Part shown: positions 31,311 through 41,900 of the stretch, piece after piece
Layout of the letters: every line of letters starts with the position of its first letter
How positions within the stretch are numbered: the stretch's first letter is position 1
Assembly (NCBI GenBank): GCA_012845835.1
Contig: JABAKD010000016.1
Span: 20,689,196-20,753,195 of the forward strand
Length of the DNA stretch: 64,000 bases
Origin: Undaria pinnatifida
Taxonomy: Eukaryota; Sar; Phaeophyceae; Laminariales; Alariaceae
Direction of reading: 5' to 3'
The notes under the pieces: model-generated
Told to the model about the DNA's origin: nothing
The model's input: only the letters and a program-made list of their open reading frames with translations
Database searches by the model: none
Program-made: the position numbers and the translations under genes

Positions 31311-34300
31311 ATGTGCGCCCCCGAGGATCATTCTCTGGGGAGCATTGAATCGCATCACAGGCAAGAAGAGGGAGCAACGCATGCAATATCGGACTGCGCG
31401 CCTGTCAAAAATGGAGGAGGGACACGACAGGCATGGGTCAAGGCCACCATTTGGCACCCTACTAGAAGCAGTTGCCGATTGCCTGTGGACGTTCTAATAG
31501 ACACAGGAGTAGGGGGAGGGAATTATGCGTCGGAGTCTTTCGTTCGCTCAGTAGAGCGAAACGCAAGGGGGGGGGGGGGGTATAATTAGCTCCAAGGGAA
31601 AAGGTTTGCTTAGGGCGGCGAATCCTATCCAGAGTGGAGTTCCCCCCACGAACATCGTTGGGTCGTGCGACATTCCGTTAGTGTTCATGCCGGAAGACCG
31701 AGTGAGAAGGATGACGGTCAGGGTGGTAGAGGGGCTACCATATGGGTTGATTCTAGGCGCTGCGTTCTTTAGGGAGCACGAGAGCGTACTCAATTTCGCG
31801 GAGGGAGGAGGCTTTAAGCCAGCTCCAGAATCGCCATGGGTACCGCTGAGATCGATGGCCCCCAACCACAAGATCGACAGTTAGTACTGGTCATACCAAC
31901 GCAACCATACGACATGGAGCTGGGAGCTGAGTTGGGGGTAGCCAGGGGTGTACAATGGTGGTACCCGGGCAACCCTCTACAATGCAAAGTCGTCAACCGA
32001 ACGAAAACCGCGATGACCATACAGCAAGGTGTTGTGGTAGCGAAGGTATTCGCAACCAACTCCAGTGATACAGAGAGAATGCGGTTGCTACTTGATCGGT
32101 CCGTAGAAAAAGAGCCCGTTCCAGCTGTCGAGGGAGAAAGAGGAGGAACGGAGAGGCCAACGGGTGACCTCGAGGAAGTTGCAGTTGACATAGCCGAAGC
32201 AAACATGGGGCAGTTAAGTCAGGGTTGCAAGTCAAACTTGTCAGAACTGTTGCGTGAATATTGTGATCGCGGACCGTTCCCGGCTAACCCCAAGGTAGTG
32301 CCAGCGTGCCACGGGGCTAAGCTACGGGTGCCCCTGACCAGGGATGATTGCACACCCTATGCGGCTAAGTAACGACGATATTCCCCAGAGGAGGAAGCCA
32401 TGATTCAGAGCGAGGTGACGAAACAGTTTCAAACCGAGGCCATCCGTAGATCAACATCAGCGTAGGCAGCCAATTGTGTCGTGGTTCGCAAGAAGGATGG
32501 ACCGGGGGCTGAATACGTTGCTAAAGTCGGAGAGTGGAGGCCTAGGAGATATCCAAAGCATCTTTGACGGCATGAAGGGTGCGAGCTGTTTTACGTCGAT
32601 AGATCTGGCTTCAGGGCTCACCCAACTAGAGATCGAAGAAGACGATAAGCACAAGACTGCATTCAGAGACGCCCACGGTACACTGTGGGAGCTTAACCGA
32701 TGCGGGTTTGGACTGAAGACTTTACCAGCAGGCTTTACAGCCTTCGTTGGCGGAGCTCTCGGTCCGTTGAAAGGGAAGGGAGTCCAAAACTGGTTGGATG
32801 ACATCATCACTTACACCCAACAGGTGGAAGGACATTTCGACCTATTGAGGCAAGTGCTAGAGAAACTATCGAGGGCCGGTCTGTCGGTGAACTTCTCTAA
32901 ATCATAGTGGTGCTGTCCTCAGCAAGAGTTTGTGGGTATGGTGGTGGACAGGCTAGGAGTGCGCCCTTCACAGTCTAAGATCGACGCCGTTGCTCAACTC
33001 ACTAGAGCCAACACGGTGGAGGAAGTGAGGGCACTGCTGGGTATGACAGGCTACCTGAGGAAGTTCGTCCCCCGATATAGCGCGCTGATAGCGCCAATCT
33101 CGAATCTTCTTCGTGACAAGCGTTTCGCGTCGAAACGAGCGAGGAAACTCAAGGTTCCATGGGGAGAGGAGCAAGACAAAGCGTTGGCGGCGCTAACCCT
33201 CTCTCTGACATCACCACCGATTTTGGCTATGCCAGACTGGAACAGGCCGTTCCAGCTCCACACGGATGCCAGCGAGTTAGGAGCAGGAGCAGTTCTTACC
33301 CAGACACATGAAGGTTCTGAACGTGTCTTGGGGTATGCTAGTCACCGGCGGTCTCGAACTGACGCTAGACGGTCACCTACGGAACGGTAAGTGATGGCGG
33401 TGTTACGGGCGGTAGACCACTTCAGACTGTACGTATGGGACAGGAGATTTACTCTCATTGGGAAGTTCTAGAAATGGACATCCAAGACCTCAAACGACAG
33501 TCTCAAGACGGAAACAGGTACCTGTTGGTTGTGGTGGATAGAGCCAGCAAGTTCCTGTTCGCATATCCGTTGCCGTCGAAGGGTGACTCGCAAGCTGTTA
33601 GAACTACTTTTGACCTTCGGGGTGCCGTTGTCGATCCGGAGCGATGCTGGGGGGGAGTTCACAGCGAAGGTGGTGAAACATTTGTGCCAGTGGTTGAGGG
33701 TGTCGATAGACTATGGTCCCGCCAACCACCCCCGTGCCCAGGGAGCAGTCGAAAGGGTGGGGGGGTGGCTCCAGGAGGTATTATCCGAACTCTGCAAGTC
33801 TTGGCCTAGGATATGGGATCGGTACTCCCAGCATGCTGGGTCCAGCGTGTTACCCCAGATCCTAGCCTACCCTCGTCGCCGACACCATTTCGTCTATTGT
33901 TCGGTCGGGATGCCCGCACACAGTTGGACTCGATAACCCCTGTCGTCGATGGTGTAGAACATCAAGGGGGATTGGACGCTTTCGTGGCGGATCAACAACA
34001 AGAGTTCAGAGAAGTACGCGAAGCCCTAGAGAAAAGGCAAGCTGCCAAGGATCGAAGTAGGCGAAGCTATAATGACGGCATAGGTCGTGCTTCGCCAGGG
34101 GGACAATCCAGGATCGGTGACTACGTGTTGGTTAAGGAGGCGGCCAGCACACTATCGAGGGAAGGGGTTCACTCGAAGTTAGCACACGAACACTGGACGG
34201 GACCATGGCAGGTAGTCCGTATAATACATCCAGGCCTTAGTTACGCGGTGCACATGAATGGCCGCAGTATCAGGAAGAGAATGGTGTCTGCGGCGGACAT

Positions 34301-34862
34301 CAAACCCTTTCATGAACGCCCGGTGAAACTTCGGCATGCTTTTGAGGACGAGTTTGCGCATTTGGCCTGGGGACCGGATGTTGGACTTGCTGAGGTTTCC
34401 ATTGCGGCAGCACCGCTGTACACGCTAATCGACCGTAAAGTTTTGTGGATCACAGGAGGCACGTGGGTCTGGGAATACAAGGGCAGGCACCTGGATGGCG
34501 TCGAATCTAACTGGCTGAACGAGGAAGAAGTACAAGAAAGCTTCACGCCACTACAACTGGACGTGCTTCACGCTTTGTGGGAGAGGTATTATGGAGCGGA
34601 TCACCGGACTCGACCACCAGGAGTGCCTACAAGGGGGGAAAGGGAAGCAGTTTCCAGGGAAGAGGCGTTAAAGGCATTCCCGATAGGAACTAAAGTCAGG
34701 AGGGAGTTTGCAGACATCCGTGGCCGGAGGAAGGTGTTCGTAGGGGAGGTGTACGATTTCAGCAACCCATACTGGCGAGTGAGATACCCAGACGGTGACT
34801 GGGAGGAGCCGAATCGGCACGAGGTCAATCAAGGGAAGGAGTTAGCGACAGCTTCATCTTAA
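31311..34862 (+). pseudogene. Element B pol, broken (protease to Tudor-like end)
   Basis: In order: retropepsin with DVLIDTG (31.49 kb), a frameshift at a 13-G run, the end of protease (GLILGAAFF), then an RT start interrupted by TAA (32370) and TAG (near 32462). The RT core follows (TSIDLASGLTQLEI, catalytic WLDD), then TAG (near 32905), the RT thumb and the start of RNase H (HTDASELGAGAV), then TAA (near 33388). The rest of RNase H, the connection and the integrase zinc finger are missing: sequence jumps at about 33450 to the integrase core (LEMDIQDL, IRSDAGGEF, GAVERVGG) with a further frameshift. The C-terminal 350 residues (33813-34862) are open and end in a Tudor-like module. Confidence 0.85.
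33813..34862 (+). CDS. Element B integrase C-terminal part with Tudor-like domain (open segment)
   Basis: This is the longest intact piece of element B. It has a YG-motif-like region (HEHWTGPWQVVRIIHPGLSY, the GPY/F type), a charged helical linker with RRSYNDG upstream, a WVWEYKGRHLDG segment, and a terminal module (GTKVRREF, VFVGEVYDF, YWRVRYPDGDWEE) that resembles Tudor/PWWP-like chromatin readers. It is not an independent gene. The apparent start lies inside the integrase reading frame. Confidence 0.65.
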   Translation: MGSVLPACWVQRVTPDPSLPSSPTPFRLLFGRDARTQLDSITPVVDGVEHQGGLDAFVADQQQEFREVREALEKRQAAKDRSRRSYNDGIGRASPGGQSRIGDYVLVKEAASTLSREGVHSKLAHEHWTGPWQVVRIIHPGLSYAVHMNGRSIRKRMVSAADIKPFHERPVKLRHAFEDEFAHLAWGPDVGLAEVSIAAAPLYTLIDRKVLWITGGTWVWEYKGRHLDGVESNWLNEEEVQESFTPLQLDVLHALWERYYGADHRTRPPGVPTRGEREAVSREEALKAFPIGTKVRREFADIRGRRKVFVGEVYDFSNPYWRVRYPDGDWEEPNRHEVNQGKELATASS

Positions 34863-35049
34863 ACCTGGGAAGTTGGTCCAGTTAAGAGCCATGGAGTCTG
34901 GAAAGGAGATGCAATGCCAGGAGCCAGGAAGAAGGGCGGCCTCAGCCTAAACCGTTTGCTTAGGCGGCAGGTCTGGCTGGGTGGAGTAGTTCCGTTGGCT
35001 AAAGCCGCATTGTTCTAAGCTCTGGAGGACAGTACCAGACTTGGGGGGG

Positions 35050-35559
35050 TGTTACGGCAAGCCAACGTGGGAACATGAAAAATACGGTGGGCCGTAGTCT
35101 GATGATTACGACTCACCGGGCGCAGATGCAGTGGTGGGTAGCTCTGTGGGTGTGGGAAGGACGTTTCATCTAAAAAGCGGTTTCATCCGCCGGATCGTAA
35201 CGCCGGACCCAGGTGGTAGCGCATGTTGCGTCCACCTGACATCACCTGGTGTTTAGTCTGTTAACACCACCCCCTTGAAAAAGAAAAAGTGTAATCAAAA
35301 GTGCAAAGTTAAAAAGGCATATCAACTGTTCACCCGTGCATAAACGACTGCTCGCTTGTGCATCCACATCATCCATCAACTGTCATCTCACGTGCTTGCG
35401 AGACCAACCGTTTAACTTCGCTCAAAGTCTGGAGTTTCGGATCAATCAGAGGAATCGAAGGTACTGCTGGATACTGAATACGAACTCTCAAGGCAGCAGG
35501 TGAGTCATAACTAGGCCCGTGGAAGTATAGTTGCGCAGGTCCGACTCGCTGCCGTATCA
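35050..35559 (+). repeat. Element B 3' LTR
   Basis: 510 bp, preceded by the purine run TTGGGGGGG and followed by the target duplication TTTA. Confidence 0.9.
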
Positions 35560-35563
35560 TTTA

Positions 35564-36553
35564 AAACTGGTGGGGAAGCGCTACGGCGACAGGTGGCCAG
35601 CGTAGGGAGCTGAAAGTAGGTGCCTACTCGTAGAACACTAAAAAACCGGCAGTCAACTTCGACATCTCACGACTTTGCGCCGTAGATGCGTCGTAGAGTC
35701 GTAGATCATACGTTGGTAAAAACGAAATTTAACACCTGAAAGTCGATCAAAAACGAAGGAATACCTGAAAGTCGTAGATCATACGTTGGATAAAGTTACG
35801 GAATGGAAAAAATAAAAAGAGAAACGGGAAACAAAGAAACGAAGAAAGCGAAGAAAGTAAGGAACGCGAAGAATGCCGGGAAGGTTCTCCGAGAGGGGGG
35901 TTTAGGCAGACGTGTTCCAAGTGGGAGCGCTGAGAGCGAAGCAGGTCCCATTAACCAAGTGAATAAGGTTTGAAAAATTTTCGAGGACAAATGTAATTAT
36001 ATCTATATGGGTGAGTTTTTTATCGGGAGGGGTCCTATTTTTTATCCACTATAATGCCATCATCAACAGATGTAACCACAGCAGTAACAACAGCAATTAT
36101 AACGAAAATAACAACAACAGCAATAATAGCAGTAGGTAAAAGAACATCACCAACGGCAACAAAAGCAACGGCAATCACAACCATACGAACACCAATGAAA
36201 TCAGAACTACTATAACGATGATGACAAAACAGTAACAGTTTAACTATCATATACAACATTTATTTATTTAATAAAATCGTTCTGATAAGGTCAGTTTGAA
36301 TTTTAAACATAGGTTTAATACCAATTTTATGCTCCACAAATCACATCAATTCTCAATTTTTAGACGGATTTTTGAAGATAATTTTTTATTGTTATATTAA
36401 TGTTATTTTTACGACAATGTCTTAGTTATAAATAATTCGTATAACCAAATTAGAAAAAAATCACAATCCTGGATCAATTGCCTTACGGGTAGGCCTCTGC
36501 AACTTGAAAAATTCCTTAGGGTGTTGTTAAGAAATACCCAAATGGATCAATAC
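35564..36553. other. Spacer between elements B and A, AT-rich, no gene
   Basis: It contains a partial copy of the GGACGTCAGCCG family (TATGGGTGAGTTTTTTAT, GGGAGGGGTCC and CCACTATAATG at about 36000-36056) and AT-rich sequence to 36480. Purine-rich ORFs here lack domain features. Confidence 0.45.
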
Positions 36554-37044
36554 TGTGAAGGAGTCGTGGTGCCGGATGTTGGGAGGGAAGGGACGCAGGG
36601 GTATCAGCTTCGCTTGGAGACAGCACCGGTTCTTCTTTGATGATTTCTTATTACTGGCGTTGAGCTATGAGAAGCTCGAAGGAGACAGGAAAGGGGAAGG
36701 AGTGAGAGCATGGGGGTGGGGTGAGGCTCACAGAGTTCGCTTCACCCTCCAGCATTGCTGCTGTGCTCTCTTCTGGACCTTTACCTATGGAACGTACAAG
36801 GAACGTTCTCCTAGGTGTGCTATATTCCCAAGAGCGCTTAACGCGCTTACTTCTACCTATCTTGTCCAGAGGAGGACGCTCCATTACCGAGAACGTTCTT
36901 GTGGTATAAGCTAGCTATTCTCTACGGGTTATCCGCTTCACTAAGAATATTCGGTTCTAAGGGAATCTTCTTGTGGCCAATAGACCGTTACTCTGCGGAC
37001 TATCTTACCGAATCTATTGCCCGCTATACCGACACTCTATTACA
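36554..37044 (-). repeat. Element A LTR (3' LTR in element orientation)
   Basis: 491 bp. No difference from 51841-52331 was found on reading. Confidence 0.93.
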
Positions 37045-38971
37045 TTAGCCCACCCTGAATAGTCGTATATGCAGACCTCAAGACGGTCGAAAGATGACGA
37101 CAACGTTCATCCTAAAAGACCGGGAAAGGAGGTCGAAGATGCGGCTATTCGAAACAAACACATGAGGCTATAGATTCCCCCACACCTCGTAAAGAGGCCT
37201 AAACTCCAAGGATAGGGCTATTCACTAATAAAGCAGATCGCTAAAAGGCAGGCCACAGGAAGAGAGGGAAACGGAAAACCAGAATGGAGCAACCTATGTA
37301 GAGTATTGAAAACTTAAAACCAAAAAGGAAACCCGAAGACAAAGGGAAGGCAGCTAAGAAAGGCAGAGATCAAAGCGAAAGTAAAGGGAAAACAGAAACA
37401 TATTACCGGAGCGATCTATGTAGGGCCCAGGGGGGAGCGAACGGAGAGTCGTACGCCGAACAGGGTCGGTTACTCGAAAGCTCGCAAAGGGGCATCACCC
37501 AAGTTCGAAAGTATATATGGCCGGGAGGCATTATGCGTAGCCGCGTGGCCAAAGCCCGAACAAAATGAAAAATAACACGTAAGACAAAACGAACGCTGCT
37601 AGGTTGCCGTAAGGCTTGCTAAAACTAAGGGGCTGCTAGGACCACTTGGTAGAACGAACAACGTGGCGACTTGGGAGGTCTGTTTGCGCTGGGAACAAAA
37701 CCGGCAAACGTAGCAAGGTAACTCAACCAACACGAACAGAACGTCAGGGTAGCCAAAGAGGTACGCAAGTGGATCGACCTAATTCGTTCGAACACAGAAA
37801 AAAAAAATGTCAGCAGCGCTGGGCGACGGAGTTAGCATGCCAAAACAGCGCCTACAGGGGGGGTCGACTGGCGCGTCATATAGCGTAGAATGGCAACGCA
37901 ACGTGTACACCTAGAAGAAAAAAAACAGGAACCAAAAGACTCATAAGCAAGGGAGAGCATAATTACCGCCGTGTTTGGGAAGTTCACGGGAACCTGAGCA
38001 CAGTTCGAGGGGATCAACCGTGGCAGGAATATGGTTACTGAGAAGTCGGCAGCCTTGTGGGGCGGCAAAAGCTACCGTGACCCAAACACGAAGAAAACAC
38101 GAGAATACAAAGAAAGAAAGGTTGGTTGGCGTTCCGGTGGTCTTGCAAGTCTGCAAGGCTGCCGGGGCCCTACTTGGCAAAGTGCGCAGAAAACCGATCA
38201 GGCCTAGAGCTCGGCGATGCCGTCAGGGCAAAGCGGCACCGGCGGCGGTCAGGATACAACACAAAGATCGAGCGCCTAGGGGCAAAGTCACCGAGTATCG
38301 GCGGAGGAATCGTGAAGTACAAACACAAGAAGAAAACGAGACGACCACGGTTCGAAAGCCTGGACGAAACGAGACTAGCGGAGACCGTAGTGGTAGAGAG
38401 AAAACAAAAGAAAAAAAATATATAAAATAGAGAGGGGGAGAAACACCTTAACACACCCTAGGTACGAGGCGGTTCTGGTTCGATAGCCATCACAGAGTGG
38501 GGCAAAGAAAGACCGGGTCGTCAGACGGGCGTACCTAAAACACTGCATACTGCAGAAAATTATGAATACTGCTCTACCACCACGAGTTGTCAGCCGTCAC
38601 GGAGTGGGACAGACGGAATCGATGGTGGTGAGAAAAAGAGGCAAACGCTGGTATGAAGAACAAACCAAAAGCGGAGGTATTGCGAGGGACACCTCAATGT
38701 TAAAACCAAATTCAAGCCTGATAACGGTTGTAGGCTAACCACGAGAAGACATGACGAAACAAAAACACTGTAGGTCGGAAGAATGACCACGATAATACCA
38801 CTAAAGTTACTGCAGGTTGAAGGCTGACTATGAAGAATCATTCCCAATGCTATCGTAGGGGAAAGGCCTAACCATGAGGTAGTACTATCGAAACTGTTGT
38901 AGAAGGCTGACCGTGAAGAACTAATCCCAAAACTACTGTAGAATAACCAAAAACAGATAAAACACCCGAAA
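37045..38971 (-). other. Element A 3' untranslated region
   Basis: It lies between the pol stop and the 3' LTR. It is purine-rich on the plus strand, with degenerate ~55-bp units at about 38690-38950 (GGTTGTAGGCTAACCACGA, GGCTGACYRTGAAGAA, CTACTGTAG). The 30 bp next to the LTR (TAGCCCACCCTGAATAGTCG and following) recur next to an LTR end at 54567, marking a related element there. No ORF with a recognisable domain. Confidence 0.6.
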
Positions 38972-41900
38972 CTAACCAATGGGGGGAGTTGGAACGGTAG
39001 GGGCACCGCGGGAAGCATCAGAATTCCGTAGCACCCCACGAGATAGGCTCCCATGCCCATGGCGTTGAAGGCACCACGATCCGGAGACGGCGTTCCGGGC
39101 GGTAGTGTAGCGAGCTGGCTGGAGGTCGATCTTGATCGGGCCGGGGTCGTCTAGGAACCTGATGATGTAGGAACTACCCGGGGAAGGGTCCGGGGGGGTT
39201 CGCGAAGAGGCGTCCGGTGGCGCGCGGTGAGCGATCTTGCCTAGCCACCAGAGGCCGTCACGTGCCTTGTACCAAACGCGTGCCCCGGAGGGGAGGGTGG
39301 AGTTTCTGAAATTGCGAAGCCAAAGGTCGCGGGGGACCAGGGTGTAGCCGGGGGCGAGGAAGAGTTGGCCTTGAGATCGGGAGAGCTCGCGGTGTGCGGC
39401 GCCGATGCGCATCTGGCGGTAGAGGCGGTTGGTCTGACGGTGTTGTGTCGGTCTTCCGGACCAGTAGAGTAAAATATGGCGCCTGAAGTGTTGGAGGTCG
39501 AGCTCGCGTTCCCACGAGGGGCTGAGGAGTCCGGTCCAGTGGGTCTCGTATAGGACGGCGATGACTCCGCCGCGGCCGCGTACGAGTTGGTGGCCGGTGA
39601 TTTGCTCAACCTCAAGACGCTCCGGTGGTGGTGTGACGTCGTCGAGGGTGACGTGGTAGGGGGGGGACTTGGCAGCGGAAGCTGTGAGGACATATGTTGT
39701 GAGGTCCGCTGGTAGGTGCTTGGGTATGTCGCTGGTGTCGTCGGGGTTGTGGCAGGGCTTGCACCGTTTGACGGAGACGCGTGGTTTGGAGTCCCGCCCC
39801 GGAAGGTCTGAAGGTAGATCGAGGAAAAGCAGCTTGTCTTGTAGCGGCCGGTTGTCGGGGGTGTCGGAGGCTGCAGTCGGGCCCACCGCGAGGATCTTGA
39901 AAGGCCCGTTCCAGTTCAACGAGAGTTTCGTCTTCAAAACGGTTGCGTCGGTGCCCTTCTTGGCACCCTGGCGGATAGTGGAGGCGGAGTTGTAGACCCA
40001 GGCCCAGCCGCCAACGGAGAAAGGGGGGGAGGCGAGGAGGGCGGCCATGATGGGCGCGTTGCGGCGTTGTAGACGCGAGACGGTAAGTCGGTGGAGCTCT
40101 CGGACGAGGGAGTAGGCGCGTTGTTGCCGGTCGGTGGCAAGGTTGATGTAGACTAGGTGGTCGCGATCCAGGCTCTGGTGACCGCCGATGTTTTCGGGTT
40201 CGAAGACCGAGAGCGGGAGGCGTGGTAGGCGGCCGATGTGGATCTCGTTGGGCGCCAGTCCGGTGGCGGCGTTGACAGAGTTGTTGTAGGCCGCCGACAC
40301 GTGAGGCAGTAGTACGTCCCAGTCGGTTTGCTTCTCGTTGCCAACCATGGGGAGCATCTGGGCCAGTACATGGTTGACCCGCTCGACGCCGCCGTTGGTG
40401 CAGGGGTGATAGGCGCTGGTGTTGACCTTGCGGATGCCAACGCGGTCGTAGACGATGGTTGCCAGCTTGGAGGTGAATTGTTGGCCATTGTCGGAGAGGA
40501 GCGTCACCGGGCACCCCCAGAGAGGAATGTACTCGTTGAGCAGGATGTCGGCAGTTCCGGCGGCCGTGAAGTTCTCTGCTGATACAGCGAACATGTCGGC
40601 CCGGCGGCTGAAGCGGTCGGTAAACAAAAGGATGTGCACGTTCCCGCGCGGTGTGAGAGGTAGGGGCCCGAAGTAGTCGACGCTGACGGTGATGCCAGGG
40701 CCGTTGGGTAAAGGAAGGGAGAGGGTCGGCCAGCGAATGGTGTGTCGGGAGGTCTTGCGCGCCTGGCAGTGAAGGCAGCGGCGGATCCACCAGCGGGCGG
40801 AGACGTCCATGCCGATCCACCAGTAAAACCGTGCCAGCATGCGAACCGTCCGGGTAACTCCAAGGTGTAGGGAGGTGTCGGCGTGGCATGTGTTCAGCAC
40901 CCAGGGGCGCATCAGCATTGGAACGTAGACGCGGGGGGGATAGGGTGCGGGTGGCGGGAGGCTGTTCCCGGGTTGAGATGTGGGTGGTCGTCGGACCAGG
41001 AGGGCTGTTTCGTCGTCAGTGCGGTGGAGTCTGCCTTTGGCGGCAAGTGCGAGGACGTCGGAGAGTAGTGGGCGCTGGGCAGAGGGGATGGAATCCAAGA
41101 GGTCAGCCGGCGGCGGAGAAGGGGAGTCCAACGATAGGAAGCGGATGGCGGCGTAGCACACGGGCTCTGCGCGTTGTTCGCGCGCCCAGTCTCTGTAGGT
41201 GTAGCGCTCAACGCGGGCGAGGAGGTGGGGGTCGATGTTGAGGTCGACAACAGGCTCCGGGAGCAGAAGTGGCGGTGTTGATGGGGACGTCGGAGAAGTC
41301 GTCGAAGGAGGGACCGGTCTTGGTGCGGTTGGTGCGGGTGACGCGGGCGGCGTGGGGACGGCAGCTGGAGGCGTTGTCGTCGGGGGAAGCCTTGGTTGGG
41401 CCCCGGCCGGGGGCGTGTGCGGTCGACGGGTAGATGTAGATCTTCTGGATACGGTTGGTTTCGGACGGCGTCCGAACCCATAGTCTGCGGTAGGTCGGGG
41501 GTTTCCCGCGGCGGCGGCGGCGCGATGGCGGGTCCGTGAAGAGATCAGACCAGAAGGCGGTGGTTCCGTGGCGCCAATGGTGGACAGCGGGGAGACGACG
41601 GGTGGCCTGGAAGCCGAACCAGGAGGAGCGCCGGTGTTCACGGCGGCATTCTCGGAGCTGACGAGCGGCCTGGCGGTGGAGTCGCGGGTCGAAATAGGCC
41701 CGACGAAGTTGTTGGGGATGCCGTGGTGCTCCATGCGTGGTCCCAGTAGGCGGAAGTCGGTATAGTCGTCGGCGGTGAAGGGAAGAGGCTGGATTGTTGG
41801 AATGGGTCTTGAAGGGGGGGACACGAGCCCACCCAAGCCGATACCCGGTGTAGGCGGCTCGTTCGGCGCGAAGCCGCAGGGGCGGATGAGGTAGATGCCA

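Larger units (their letters stand above)
26154..35559 (+). mobile_element. LTR element B: defective Ty3/gypsy with antisense pol insert
   Basis: It is bounded by 510-bp LTRs starting TGTTACGG and ending GCCGTATCA, with TTTA on both outer sides (26150-26153 and 35560-35563). A primer-binding site follows the left LTR and a G-rich purine run (TTGGGGGGG) precedes the right LTR. The plus-strand pol from 31.3 to 34.9 kb shows it is Ty3/gypsy, but it has in-frame stops, frameshifts and an internal deletion, and no gag was found. Between 28981 and about 31215 lies an antisense pol fragment of a different gypsy lineage. The LTRs differ at one position only, so the defective unit itself appears to have moved recently. 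Confidence 0.85.

Noticed and set aside
36555-36914. 119-codon ORF present twice (also 51842-52201)
   Set aside because: It is the translated LTR of element A; position at the LTR start and lack of a domain argue against a gene.
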